DNA of 64,000 nt from Carboxydothermus hydrogenoformans Z-2901 (GCF_000012865.1 NC_007503.1:1956001-2020000); one strand, 5' to 3'. Numbered from the stretch's first letter, positions 42,862 to 52,133 are shown. Numbers and translations: made by a program. Notes: generated by a model not told the origin, from the sequence alone.

Positions 42862-44259
42862 GTGAATTTAGACAGTTACATTGAAAGCCTGAAGGAAGAT
42901 ATTGTTCGCACCACTCAAGAATGGATAAAAATTAAAAGCGTGGAAGGAGAACCAAAGCCCGGAATGCCCTTTGGCGAAGGTGTAAACCAGGCTCTCTTAA
43001 AGGCTCTCGCTGACTCCGCCAAAATGGGATTTACGACAAAAAATGTTGACGGCTATGCCGGCTATGCTGAATACGGTCAGGGGAAGGAGTTAGTAGGTAT
43101 CCTCGTCCACTTAGATGTGGTGCCCGAAGGAGACGGCTGGAGCTATGACCCTTACGGTGGTGTCATTGTCAATAACCGGATTTACGGCCGGGGTACGGTA
43201 GATAACAAAGGCCCGGCGGTTGCCTGCCTTTATGCCCTAAAAGCAATAAAGGATTTAAACCTTCCGGTCTCCAAACGAGTACGGATTATTTACGGTTTAA
43301 ACGAAGAATCCGGCTGGGCCTGCATGGATTACTACCGGGCCAACGAAGAAATTCCCCAGCTTGGTTTTGCCCCGGATGCCGAATTTCCCATCATTTATGC
43401 CGAAAAAGGGATTTTGACCTTAAAACTTGCCCGGGAATTTTCTAACCTAAAAAACGGCGAGTTAGTGTTAAAATCCTTTAAGGGCGGACTTCGAGCCAAC
43501 ATGGTGCCGGATTTTGCCGTAGCGGTTTTAGAAGGAAGTGAAAAAGCTCTAAAAACCGCTTCCGATGCCCTGGAAAATTACAAAAAAGAAAAAGGTTTTA
43601 AGATGGAAGCGGTAATTGAAGGCAACACCCTTACCATTAAATCCTACGGCATTTCGGCGCACGGCAGCCTTCCGGAAAAGGGTAAAAACGCCATAGCCCA
43701 GCTTTTAGTATTTTTGACCACTCTGCCTCTGCCCGGGGACGATATTTCCGCCTACTTAAATTTCTTAGCTGAAAAAATAGGTTTAACTTATAACGGAGAA
43801 AATATTGGGTTAAAACTCTCGGATAACGTTTCAGGTAATCTTACCCTCAACCTCGGCGTCTTAGAACTTACCGAAAAAGAAGCTTACGCTGCTTTAAATA
43901 TTCGCTACCCGGTTACCTATAAAAAAGAAGATCTCTTAAAAATCTTAGAAGAGCAAATTTCCGGTACCGGCATTTACTTAAAAGATATCTCCGATATGGC
44001 TCCCCTATACGTACCCGAAGACCATTTCTTAGTGCAGAAACTTAAAAAAGTTTATGAAGAAAAAACCGGCGAGCCTGCCCGGTTAATAGCCATTGGCGGC
44101 GGCACTTATGCCCGGGCTATTCCCAACGCCGTTGCTTTTGGTCCTCTATTCCCGGGCATGGAAGAACTTGCCCACCAAAAAGACGAGTATATCGATATCG
44201 ACCATTTAATTCAGATAACCAAGATATATGCCGCAGCGATTTATGAATTAATTAAGTAG
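42862..44259 (+). CDS. pepV: PepV-like dipeptidase (M20 family)
   Basis: The 466-residue dinuclear zinc peptidase has metal ligands in VHLDVVPEGDGW (His, Asp), NKGPAVA after Asp, NEESGW (Glu-Glu), DAEFP and a C-terminal HQKDEY (His). PepV cleaves unspecific dipeptides and is cytoplasmic. The GTG start at 42862 follows AAAGGAGGG with good spacing; the longer frame from 42823 begins upstream of that site. The gene is divergent from the AEC transporter and ends at a bidirectional terminator shared with cstA. Confidence 0.9.
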   Translation: MNLDSYIESLKEDIVRTTQEWIKIKSVEGEPKPGMPFGEGVNQALLKALADSAKMGFTTKNVDGYAGYAEYGQGKELVGILVHLDVVPEGDGWSYDPYGGVIVNNRIYGRGTVDNKGPAVACLYALKAIKDLNLPVSKRVRIIYGLNEESGWACMDYYRANEEIPQLGFAPDAEFPIIYAEKGILTLKLAREFSNLKNGELVLKSFKGGLRANMVPDFAVAVLEGSEKALKTASDALENYKKEKGFKMEAVIEGNTLTIKSYGISAHGSLPEKGKNAIAQLLVFLTTLPLPGDDISAYLNFLAEKIGLTYNGENIGLKLSDNVSGNLTLNLGVLELTEKEAYAALNIRYPVTYKKEDLLKILEEQISGTGIYLKDISDMAPLYVPEDHFLVQKLKKVYEEKTGEPARLIAIGGGTYARAIPNAVAFGPLFPGMEELAHQKDEYIDIDHLIQITKIYAAAIYELIK

Positions 44260-44298
44260 CAAAAAGCCCTGAAGCTTTTAGCTTCAGGGCTTTTAATT
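44260..44298. terminator. Bidirectional terminator between pepV and cstA
   Basis: AAAAGCCCTGAAGC pairs with GCTTCAGGGCTTTT around TTTTA. It sits between convergent stop codons and has both A and T tracts. Confidence 0.85.
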
Positions 44299-44300
44299 CT

Positions 44301-46088
44301 TTAATTTTCAACAGCTACTTCTGGTTGCTGCGGCTTACTTAAAATATTCAGCCACTTGATAATTGAGCTTACCATAACGATAATCGATAGAGACAACATT
44401 ATTGCTACTAAAACTGCTGGTACCATTTGCCCCTGCGGGAGATAAACTTTGGTAAGATTTATAAAACCAGCATCCATTACCGTGACAAAAAGGAAGGTCA
44501 TTGGTAAGAAAGTAGTCAGCGCATAAATCCGCTTTTGACTCTTCTGTAATATCATTGAAGTCCCAATAGCTAACGCTAAAACCCCAATAGTTTGGTTGGC
44601 TACCCCAAACACCGGCCAGATAGTTTTAATATCTCCACCATAAATTAGATAACCCCAGGTAAAGGAAACAAAGGCACTTAAAACTACAGCTAAAACAGTT
44701 GATTTACTTTCTTTAATTGGCTCATAAATCATTCCCAGTAAGTCCTGAGCAATATACCTTGCCACCCTGGTACCTGCATCTATGGTAGTTAAGATAAACA
44801 GAGCCTCAAACATGATGGCAAATTGATACCAGTAAGCCATTAAGTGTTTTAAACCCGGGATACTTGCAAAAATGTTGGCCATCCCTACCGCCAGGGATAC
44901 AGCTCCACCGGGACGTCCTGCAACATCCTCACCTACAAGTTTAGAAAGTTCTGGTAAGTGAACTACCGGCATATTCAACGTTTTAAAAATTTCCGGCTTG
45001 GTGTTGATGGCAAAGTAATCACCCGGCATTAAAGTAGTAGCAGCAATTAAGGCCATTAAAGCCACAAAGGCTTCCGTTAACATGGCACCATAGCCGACAA
45101 TTTTAATATCTTTCTCGTTTGCTATCATTTTCGGCGTAGTTCCGGAACTGACCAAAGCATGGAAACCGGAAATAGCTCCACAGGCTATGGTGATAGAAAT
45201 AAACGGCCATACTTTGCCACCAATTATCGGACCGCCGCCATGGATAAATTTAGTAAATGCCGGCATTTGAATTTGGGGATTAACTATTATAATTCCCAAT
45301 GCCAGTGCCAAAATCGTTCCGATTTTCATGTAGGAGCTTAAATAATCCCGCGGTGCTAATAAAAGCCATACCGGCAAAGCTGCTGCTAAAAAGCCATAGG
45401 CCGGAAGTAAAATTTCCAGTGTTTTATCCGATAAAGTCAGGTACGGAGCTAAGAACGAATTTTTGACGTACGGTCCAAGGAATACCGCTAAAAGAACCAA
45501 GATAACGCCAATAAGGGAAGCTTCACCAATTTTTCCGGGACGAATCTTATGCATATAAAGACCAATAAATATTGCTATGGGGATGGTCATGGCAATGGTA
45601 AAGACACCCCAGGGGTTTTTAAATAACGCATTAACTACCACCAGGCCCAAACCGGCCATAGTTAAAATAATGAGGAAAAATACCGCAATACCGGTTGCAA
45701 CCCCTGCTACAGGGCCCACTTCCTTTTTGGCAATTTCCGACAAACTTTTGCCACCGTGGCGAATGGAGGCAAATAAGACCACCATGTCATGCACGGCACC
45801 AGCTAAAACCGACCCAATTAAAATCCAGAGGGTTCCCGGAAGATAACCAAACTGCGCCGCTAAAACCGGACCCACCAGCGGTCCTGCTCCGGCAATTGCC
45901 GCAAAATGGTGACCAAAGGCAACCCATTTGTTCATAGGTACATAATCTTTACCGTCGTTGTATTTTTCAGCAGGAGTTTTCCGCATTTCATCCAAGGTTA
46001 AAACCTTAGCCGCCAGAAAACTCCCGTAAAAACGGTAAGCTAAAACTAAAATAAGGGCTGCCCCAATGATAAGTTCTAAGGCACTCAC
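44301..46088 (-). CDS. cstA: CstA/BtsT-type carbon starvation family transporter
   Basis: The 595-residue polytopic protein has the CstA family opening (DYVPMNKWVAFGHHFAAIAGAGPLVGPV, split here as DYVPMNKWVAFGHHF and AAIAGAGPLVGP). Members take up pyruvate or peptides. The GTG at 46088 has GAAGGGG eight bases upstream; the GTG at 46097 abuts it and is less likely. It is downstream of the LytS/LytR-type pair. Three 21-bp-spaced direct repeats lie between lytR and this gene. In E. coli the BtsS/BtsR pair controls BtsT, a close functional parallel (recalled). Confidence 0.92.
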   Translation of the reverse strand: MSALELIIGAALILVLAYRFYGSFLAAKVLTLDEMRKTPAEKYNDGKDYVPMNKWVAFGHHFAAIAGAGPLVGPVLAAQFGYLPGTLWILIGSVLAGAVHDMVVLFASIRHGGKSLSEIAKKEVGPVAGVATGIAVFFLIILTMAGLGLVVVNALFKNPWGVFTIAMTIPIAIFIGLYMHKIRPGKIGEASLIGVILVLLAVFLGPYVKNSFLAPYLTLSDKTLEILLPAYGFLAAALPVWLLLAPRDYLSSYMKIGTILALALGIIIVNPQIQMPAFTKFIHGGGPIIGGKVWPFISITIACGAISGFHALVSSGTTPKMIANEKDIKIVGYGAMLTEAFVALMALIAATTLMPGDYFAINTKPEIFKTLNMPVVHLPELSKLVGEDVAGRPGGAVSLAVGMANIFASIPGLKHLMAYWYQFAIMFEALFILTTIDAGTRVARYIAQDLLGMIYEPIKESKSTVLAVVLSAFVSFTWGYLIYGGDIKTIWPVFGVANQTIGVLALAIGTSMILQKSQKRIYALTTFLPMTFLFVTVMDAGFINLTKVYLPQGQMVPAVLVAIMLSLSIIVMVSSIIKWLNILSKPQQPEVAVEN

Positions 46089-46160
46089 AAAACTCACCCC
46101 TTCAAATAATAATTATTATTCCCTAACCTAATTTAAGGGACAACCCTTACCTTTGCATAT

Positions 46161-46213
46161 AATTTTGTAATATAATGTTGAATTTTTGCAATAACTGTCG
46201 AAAACTTTGTAAT
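46161..46213. promoter_or_regulatory. Three direct repeats spaced 21 bp: candidate LytTR regulator sites for cstA
   Basis: On the minus strand ATTACAAAG, ATTGCAAAA and ATTACAAAA begin 21 bp apart (conserved ends at 46213, 46192 and 46171). Read on the plus strand, GTAAT, GCAAT and GTAAT start at 46209, 46188 and 46167. Equal 21-bp phasing (two helical turns) is what a LytTR dimer or tandem array would need. Confidence 0.65.
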
Positions 46214-46220
46214 ATTTGTT

Positions 46221-46976
46221 TTATATGTTTAACCCAATTTTTTCTTTAAAGCTTTTCAGAAAAGTCCTGCCTACCGGCACCTCACTGGCTCCATCATCTC
46301 CCATTCTTAAAATCAATCCCCCACCAAAAAGCGGAATAATTTCTTTTATCTGCTCAAAGTTTACCAAAAAGCTCTTATGAACTTTTACAAAATTTTTTTC
46401 GCCGAGCATATCCTCCAATTCCGAAAGAGAATGCCGGCACATGACCCACTTATTTTTTAACCTTAGCCGGGCATATCTCCCCTGAGCTTCAACGAAATAT
46501 ATTTCCTCTCTTTTGAGCGGTAAAATTTTATCCGCAGTCTGAATAAACACTTTTTGCTGTGGAGCAATGGCTTGGATACTCTGCCACATCTTCTGTTTGT
46601 ATATCTCTTTATCTCTTAACTTTTCCTCAATTTTTTCCAAAGTCAGCTTTACCCTTTCTGCAGAAAAAGGTTTTAATAGATAATCCAAGGCATTTAATTC
46701 AAAGGCTTTTACCGCATATTGGTCGTAAGCAGTGGCAAAAACAATTAACGGGGGATCTTTTTCCTTTAAAAGCTCCAAGGCTACGTCTAAACCGTTTAAA
46801 CCGTACATTTCAATATCCAAAAAAACCACATCCGGTTTTCGGTCTCTTAAAACCTCAAAAAGCTCTTCACCCGAATCTGCTTCCCCGATAACTTCTACTC
46901 TTTCAGTTTCCTCCAATAAATACTTTAGTTCTTCCCGGGCTAAAGGTTCATCATCCACCACAACCGCTGTGATCAT
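46221..46976 (-). CDS. LytR/AlgR-family response regulator with LytTR domain
   Basis: The 251-residue protein has an N-terminal receiver (DDEPLAREE acid pocket, phosphoacceptor Asp in VVFLDIEM near residue 56, Lys in YLLKPF) and a C-terminal LytTR DNA-binding domain (from about residue 145, with ILPLKREEIYFVEAQGRY and CRHSLSELEDML). It acts with the sensor kinase encoded just upstream, which it overlaps by four bases (ATGA). The cstA gene is the nearest target. Confidence 0.93.
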   Translation of the reverse strand: MITAVVVDDEPLAREELKYLLEETERVEVIGEADSGEELFEVLRDRKPDVVFLDIEMYGLNGLDVALELLKEKDPPLIVFATAYDQYAVKAFELNALDYLLKPFSAERVKLTLEKIEEKLRDKEIYKQKMWQSIQAIAPQQKVFIQTADKILPLKREEIYFVEAQGRYARLRLKNKWVMCRHSLSELEDMLGEKNFVKVHKSFLVNFEQIKEIIPLFGGGLILRMGDDGASEVPVGRTFLKSFKEKIGLNI

Positions 46977-48631
46977 CTTAAAGCCTCCTTGCTTAAAAGA
47001 GGAATTATTAACCTGGATATCGTGCCCCCATCTTCCCTGGAATATAAATAAAATTGCCCTTCTTCCCGGAAAAGATTCCTTAATCTTTCTTTTAGATTGG
47101 AAAGTCCAACTCCAACTTTTACGTCCTCCCTAAGACCAACACCATTATCCACTATCTCAATTACCGCTTTGTTATCCTGAAGTTTGGCATTTATTTGAAC
47201 TAACCCACCCTTTTTGGGCAAAATGCCGTGCTTGACAGCATTCTCTACCAACGTTTCCACAGCAAAGGGAGGAACCATAACTTCTTTTACTTTATCATCT
47301 ATATTTAAATTTACCTGTAACTTATCAGAAAATCGTGCTTTTTCAAAGGTGAGATACAATTCCACATTTTTTAATTCTTCCGCCAAGGGTATTAAAGGCT
47401 CCCATTCCCTTAAATTCCGCCGGAAATATTCGCTAAGCTTTATTATCAACTCCCGGGCCTGATCGGGATTTTTTCGGCAAAGAGCTACTATGGTATTTAG
47501 AGAATTAAACAAAAAGTGAGGATTGATTTGAGCTTGCAGGGCTTTTAATTCAGCCCTGGCCAAAAGCTTTGCCTGATGTTCCAGCATTGATAATTCCAGC
47601 TGGGTGGAAATTAAACGGGATAATCCTTCAATAAAAGTAATGGTAAATTCACCAATTTTGTCAGGTTTATTGTAATAAAGCTTTAATGCCCCCACCACTT
47701 CGTTTCTAATAAATAAAGGAGCAATCACTGCCGACGCCAATTTACAATTGGAATTGCTGCAGCCTATAGCCTCCTTATTTAAAACTACGGTTAGTTCCCC
47801 GTTATTTAAAGCTTTAGCGGTAGCAGCTGTTTTTATTGGTGTGCCGCTTAAATGGTGATCTTCGCCACTGCCGACATGAGCTAATATTATGTTTTTATCG
47901 GTAAGGGCAACAGCATCAGCATCGGTTTTATTTAAAATAATTCTGGAAACCTTAAAAGCCGTTTCCCTATTTAAACCTTCCCTTAAAATTGGTAAGGTTT
48001 CGTTAGCAATATTTAAAGCCTTTTCCGCATAAACCGCTCCTATATGCTCTTTTTCTTTCACCGTGCTTTCTAATATTAAAAGAAAAACCCCTATACCTAT
48101 ACCGTTTACCAAAATCATTGGCAGTCCAATTACTTTTACTAAACTAAGGGCATCTTCAAAGGGCCGGGCTAAAAGTAAAATAATAATCATTTGTAACGTT
48201 TCGATAAACATACCGGTTAAAATACCAAAAACTACATTAAACCTTTTTTCCGGAAAACGCCGGGCCAAGACCCCGGCAATTAATCCCTCAACGGTTGTAG
48301 ATATGCCACAAGCCACTGCCGTAAAACCACCCAGCCAGGCCCGGTGCACTCCGGCAATTAAACCTGCCAGCAAACCTGCGGCAGGCCCTCCAATTATACC
48401 GGCAATAGCAGGCCCTACTACTCTGGAGTTAGCAATAGCCCCTTTAATCGGTATCCCCCAGTAAGTCCCGATGATTCCAAAAAGTCCAAACCCCAAAATT
48501 AGACCCAACTTTTGGCGAATGGTTAATTCCTGTTGGAGAATATTGCGAAAAAGTCTGGTTTTGGAAACAAAAAAGGCTAAAGTAATGATGACGCTTAACC
48601 TTTCAATTAAATTTATAAACAATTCATTCAT
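46973..48631 (-). CDS. LytS-type sensor histidine kinase (5TM-5TMR_LYT, GAF, HisKA_7TM-like)
   Basis: The 552-residue kinase has a membrane region of five to six helices with the LYT motif (GPAIAGIIGGPAAGLLAGLIAG, quoted here in parts as GPAIAGIIGG and PAAGLLAGLIAG, near residue 72), then a GAF-like region (about 210-345), the phosphoacceptor block ALQAQINPHFLFNSLNTIV near 369, and an HATPase with NAVKHG. This is the LytS/BtsS type. Its ligand is unknown; BtsS senses pyruvate. The upstream region has a 13-bp tandem duplication that includes the ribosome binding site. Confidence 0.92.
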   Translation of the reverse strand: MNELFINLIERLSVIITLAFFVSKTRLFRNILQQELTIRQKLGLILGFGLFGIIGTYWGIPIKGAIANSRVVGPAIAGIIGGPAAGLLAGLIAGVHRAWLGGFTAVACGISTTVEGLIAGVLARRFPEKRFNVVFGILTGMFIETLQMIIILLLARPFEDALSLVKVIGLPMILVNGIGIGVFLLILESTVKEKEHIGAVYAEKALNIANETLPILREGLNRETAFKVSRIILNKTDADAVALTDKNIILAHVGSGEDHHLSGTPIKTAATAKALNNGELTVVLNKEAIGCSNSNCKLASAVIAPLFIRNEVVGALKLYYNKPDKIGEFTITFIEGLSRLISTQLELSMLEHQAKLLARAELKALQAQINPHFLFNSLNTIVALCRKNPDQARELIIKLSEYFRRNLREWEPLIPLAEELKNVELYLTFEKARFSDKLQVNLNIDDKVKEVMVPPFAVETLVENAVKHGILPKKGGLVQINAKLQDNKAVIEIVDNGVGLREDVKVGVGLSNLKERLRNLFREEGQFYLYSREDGGTISRLIIPLLSKEALR

Positions 48632-48639
48632 GTTCTCAC

Positions 48640-48665
48640 CCTCTAAATAAAACCTCTAAATAAAA
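48640..48665. repeat. 13-bp tandem duplication carrying the lytS-type ribosome binding site
   Basis: CCTCTAAATAAAA occurs twice head to tail (48640-48652 and 48653-48665). On the minus strand each copy supplies an AGAGG; the one nearest the ATG is the probable Shine-Dalgarno site for the sensor kinase. Confidence 0.85.
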
Positions 48666-48694
48666 ATGAGGCGGCATCCTACCACCTCGTTTTT
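48663..48694 (-). terminator. Terminator of the small zinc-ribbon gene
   Basis: GAGGTGG pairs with CCGCCTC on the minus strand and is followed by ATTTTTATTT. It begins about 10 bases after the stop codon. Confidence 0.65.
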
Positions 48695-48703
48695 AAAATT
48701 GTT

Positions 48704-48814
48704 TTATGCTTCTTTTTTCTTAAAAGTATTGCTTTCACCGCACTGAGGACATTTTCTCGGTTTACACCGGGTTTCTTTTTCATAACCGCACTTTTCACAT
48801 ACAAAGACTGCCAT
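48704..48814 (-). CDS. 36-residue rubredoxin-like zinc-ribbon protein
   Basis: An ATG at 48814, nine bases after GGAGGG, opens a 36-residue frame ending at TAA 48704. It has two CxxC knuckles, CEKCGYE and CPQCGE, plus an extra Cys in RCKPRK, which is the RCKP-type rubredoxin-like small protein seen in other Firmicutes. It would bind one zinc or iron. Role unknown. It has its own -10-like TATAAT upstream and a terminator. Confidence 0.85.
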   Translation of the reverse strand: MAVFVCEKCGYEKETRCKPRKCPQCGESNTFKKKEA

Positions 48815-48893
48815 TTGAGAACCCTCCATTTAATTTTATTTAATAACTATTACTATTATATCAAATCTATTTTTCTTGAAAAGAGTATTTTCA

Positions 48894-49517
48894 TTAATCC
48901 TTTAAAAAAGGATTATGCTCCTTTTCATACCCTACGGTAGTCTCCGGACCGTGTCCGGGTAGCACCCGGGTATCTTCGGGCAGGGTAAAAATTTTCTCCC
49001 GGATGGATTTTAATAACTTTTCCCAGGAACCACCGGGAAAATCTACCCGACCTACCGAACCAAAAAACAAGGTATCCCCGGAAAAGAGGACATCACAGCT
49101 GTATAAACAAATGCTCCCCAAAGTATGTCCGGGGGTATGGAGTACTTTAAGTTTTTCTCCACCAAAAATTATTTCATCACCGTCCACTACTTCCTGATCT
49201 GCCGGCGCCAGCTTCACCGCTCCTCCTAAAAAGCCAGATAAATTCTTGCTGGGATCAAGAAGCATCGGGGCATCTTTGGGATGGATTAAAACTTTCGCAC
49301 CGGTTTTGTTGCGCACCTCATCCACTGCCGCTATGTGATCGCCATGACCGTGGGTTAAAACGATATATTTTAGTTTTAAGCCATTCTGATCGATAAATCT
49401 CAGGATCTTATCTCCATCACCGCCGGGGTCAATTGCCACAGCCTCGCCCGTCTTCTCGCACCACGCTATATGACAGTTAGCAGCAATTACCCCCACCGTT
49501 AAAGTTTTTATCTGCAC
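48894..49517 (-). CDS. MBL-fold metallohydrolase (glyoxalase II-like)
   Basis: The product of about 207 residues has THGHGDHIAAVDEV (HxHxDH) near residue 55, HTPGHTLGS, SGDTLF and LPGHGPET, the complete metal-site set of the glyoxalase II/persulfide dioxygenase branch. It is the last gene of the recJ-rel-dtd-MBL cluster. The substrate is not known. GTG at 49517 follows GAGGTG by six bases and is preferred to the upstream codon at 49535. Confidence 0.88.
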   Translation of the reverse strand: MQIKTLTVGVIAANCHIAWCEKTGEAVAIDPGGDGDKILRFIDQNGLKLKYIVLTHGHGDHIAAVDEVRNKTGAKVLIHPKDAPMLLDPSKNLSGFLGGAVKLAPADQEVVDGDEIIFGGEKLKVLHTPGHTLGSICLYSCDVLFSGDTLFFGSVGRVDFPGGSWEKLLKSIREKIFTLPEDTRVLPGHGPETTVGYEKEHNPFLKD

Positions 49518-49535
49518 CCTTTTCACCTCACCCAA

Positions 49536-49973
49536 TTAAATTTCCACAATAACCGTAACAGGACCATCGTTAATTATTTCCACTTCCATCGTCGCCTGAA
49601 AAATCCCGCTTTTTACCGAAACCTCTTGTTCTTTTAGTATATCTAAAAATCTTTCAAATACCTCCCGGGCAACCTCCGGTGGGGCTGCCTCGGTAAAGCT
49701 TGGGCGGCGTCCTTTACGGGTATCACCGTAAACGGTAAAATTCGAAACGACTAAAATCTCGCCTCCTACATCTTTGACACTGTAATTAAATTTTCCCTTT
49801 CCATCCTCAAAAATACGTAAATTTACTAACTTTTCCGCAAGATACCGGCACTCTCTCTCCCCATCCCCCTGTCGTATCCCAACCAAAGCAACCAGGCCAG
49901 GTCCTATCTCGGAAACAACCTGTCCGTCAACGGTAACTTTCCCACGTTTAACCCTTTGCACTACTGCCCGCAT
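49536..49973 (-). CDS. dtd: D-aminoacyl-tRNA deacylase
   Basis: The 145-residue protein has SNFTVYGDTRKGRRPSF near residue 78 and a C-terminal NDGPVTVIVEI (the NxGPVT motif), diagnostic of DTD. It removes D-amino acids and glycine mischarged on tRNA. It is nine bases downstream of rel and one base before the MBL gene, and GAGGG lies before the ATG. Confidence 0.95.
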   Translation of the reverse strand: MRAVVQRVKRGKVTVDGQVVSEIGPGLVALVGIRQGDGERECRYLAEKLVNLRIFEDGKGKFNYSVKDVGGEILVVSNFTVYGDTRKGRRPSFTEAAPPEVAREVFERFLDILKEQEVSVKSGIFQATMEVEIINDGPVTVIVEI

Positions 49974-49982
49974 ATAACCCTC

Positions 49983-52133
49983 CTATTTATTTACCCGATA
50001 AACTTCGGTGACCCCTCTAACCTTTTCCAATTTATCGGTAATTTGTTTTAATTGATTGATATTTTTTACCTCCAGAGCCAAATCCACCACAGCTCCACCA
50101 TTTTTGGTACTCCGACCGGATACATAATTGGCACTAATTTTTTGTTCGGCCAATACCCCCAAGATGTCATTTAAAAAACCGGCCCGGTCATGACCGCGAA
50201 TTTCCAGACGGACTGTAAAGGGAAGTTCAATAGCCCCTTCCCAGTTCACTTCTACCAAACGCTCCGGTTCGTGGCGCCGAAAATATTCAACGTTCCGGCA
50301 GTTAGTATGATGCACCGAAACGCCCCGTCCGCGGGTTACATAGCCAACAATAGGGTCCCCCGGTACGGGCATACAGCACTGGGCAAGGCGAACCATTAAA
50401 TCTGCTTCTCCCCGCACCACTAAGCCCCGGGTTGGCTTATTAAGGGTAGCTTTGCTTTCCTTTATTACCCTTTCTTCAATACTTTTTTCAGTTCTGGGAA
50501 GGCCTTCACGAATTTTATTAAGAACGGTATTAGGAGTTACAGTTCCATCGCCAACGGCAGCAAATAAATCTTCCAGAGAATGAAAATTTAATTTTTTAAC
50601 TACTTCGGATATTTTTTCTAAAGAATACTCTTCGGGGTTTAAGCCCAGTTTCTTAATTTCTTTTTCAATTAACTCCCGGCCTCTAAGGGCCAACTCTTCC
50701 CTCTGGGTCTTTTTGAAATACGATTTAATTTTTCCTTTGGCATGGGAAGTTTTAACTATTTTCAGCCAATCCCTACTTGGAGCGGCTCCCTGCTTGGTAA
50801 TAATCTCAACAATATCACCATTTTTTAACTGATAATCTAACGGTACCAGCCTGCCGTTTACCTTGGCCCCAACGCACCTATTTCCCACGTCAGTATGAAT
50901 GCGGTAGGCAAAATCAATCGGCACCGATCCCGCCGGTAACTCAACCACATCGCCCTTGGGAGTAAAAACAAAAACAGAATCGGAAAAAATATCAACTTTA
51001 AGGGTTTCCATAAACTCCCGGGCGTCTTTAAGTTCCCGCTGCCACTCGAGGATCTGGCGTAGCCACGATAGCTTTTCGTCAAACTTTTTGTCGCCTTTAC
51101 CTCCTTCTTTATACCGCCAGTGAGCAGCAATACCGTATTCGGCAGTGCGGTGCATTTCAAAAGTCCGAATCTGGATTTCCAGGGGCTCGCCAAAAGGTCC
51201 AATAACGGTAGTATGCAGGGACTGGTACATATTAGACTTCGGCATGGCGATGTAGTCCTTAAAGCGTCCCGGGACCGGAATCCACATGGTATGGATAATA
51301 CCCAACACCGTATAACAGTCCCGGACACTTTCCACAATCACCCGAACCGCCATGACATCGTAAACTTCGCTAAAATCTTTTTGCTGTTCCCGCATTTTTT
51401 GAAAAATGCTGTATAAATGCTTGGGACGTCCTTCAATTTTGGCTTTAATATTATATGACTTTAATTTTTCTTCTAAGATAGAAATAACCTGTTGGATATA
51501 CTGTTCCCTCTTGGCCCTGGTTTTGGCGATTTTTTCGACAATGTCATAATAATTATCCGGATCTAAATAGCGGAAAGCCAAATCTTCAAGTTCCCACTTA
51601 ATCCGGTAAATTCCCAGTCTATGGGCCAGGGGAGCAAAAATTTCCAAAGTTTCCCGGGCAATTTCCTTTTGTTTTTCCGGATTGTGGTACTTTAAAGTGC
51701 GCATATTGTGCAGTCTATCGGCAAGCTTTATTAATATTACCCGGATATCCTTGGCCATGGCCAAAAACATTTTTCTTAAGTTTTCTACCTGCTGCTCTTC
51801 TTTATTTTTAAACTCTATCCGGGATAACTTGGTAACTCCATCAACTAAATTGGCAACTTCTTCCCCGAACTCCCGGGCTATATCCTCAATGGTATAAGCC
51901 GTATCTTCCACTACATCGTGGAGTAATCCGGCAGCAATTGTCTCATCATCCATCTGCAAACCCGCTAAAATAAATGCAACCGCCAAGGGGTGGGTGATGT
52001 AATCTTCCCCGGAAGCCCTCTTTTGCCCGGCATGCGCCTCTGCCGCAAAGTTATAAGCTTTTTTAATTAATTCTTCGTCCATGTTGTTATTATAATTCTT
52101 TATTTTTTTTAAAAGAGCTTCCAGCGAAAGCAC
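49983..52133 (-). CDS. rel: Bifunctional (p)ppGpp synthetase/hydrolase
   Basis: Rel makes and degrades the stringent-response alarmones. The 716-residue layout is HD hydrolase (LLHDVVEDT near residue 73, RLHNMRTL near 142), synthetase (EGRPKHLYSIF near 235, YQSLHTTV near 305), TGS (FVFTPKGDVVELPAGS near 390), a zinc-finger region with QCCMPVPGD and HHTNCRN, and a C-terminal ACT domain. Hydrolase and synthetase motifs both look intact. The GTG start follows GGGGTGAGG. It is 37 bases after recJ. Confidence 0.95.
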   Translation of the reverse strand: MLSLEALLKKIKNYNNNMDEELIKKAYNFAAEAHAGQKRASGEDYITHPLAVAFILAGLQMDDETIAAGLLHDVVEDTAYTIEDIAREFGEEVANLVDGVTKLSRIEFKNKEEQQVENLRKMFLAMAKDIRVILIKLADRLHNMRTLKYHNPEKQKEIARETLEIFAPLAHRLGIYRIKWELEDLAFRYLDPDNYYDIVEKIAKTRAKREQYIQQVISILEEKLKSYNIKAKIEGRPKHLYSIFQKMREQQKDFSEVYDVMAVRVIVESVRDCYTVLGIIHTMWIPVPGRFKDYIAMPKSNMYQSLHTTVIGPFGEPLEIQIRTFEMHRTAEYGIAAHWRYKEGGKGDKKFDEKLSWLRQILEWQRELKDAREFMETLKVDIFSDSVFVFTPKGDVVELPAGSVPIDFAYRIHTDVGNRCVGAKVNGRLVPLDYQLKNGDIVEIITKQGAAPSRDWLKIVKTSHAKGKIKSYFKKTQREELALRGRELIEKEIKKLGLNPEEYSLEKISEVVKKLNFHSLEDLFAAVGDGTVTPNTVLNKIREGLPRTEKSIEERVIKESKATLNKPTRGLVVRGEADLMVRLAQCCMPVPGDPIVGYVTRGRGVSVHHTNCRNVEYFRRHEPERLVEVNWEGAIELPFTVRLEIRGHDRAGFLNDILGVLAEQKISANYVSGRSTKNGGAVVDLALEVKNINQLKQITDKLEKVRGVTEVYRVNK

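Noticed and set aside
46098..46160. Short inverted repeat AATAATAATTATTATT upstream of cstA as an operator
   Set aside because: It is a simple AT run expected by chance; the phased 21-bp repeats are better candidates.
50858..51337. 159-residue minus-strand open frame
   Set aside because: It is an alternative frame of rel, whose domains are continuous across it.
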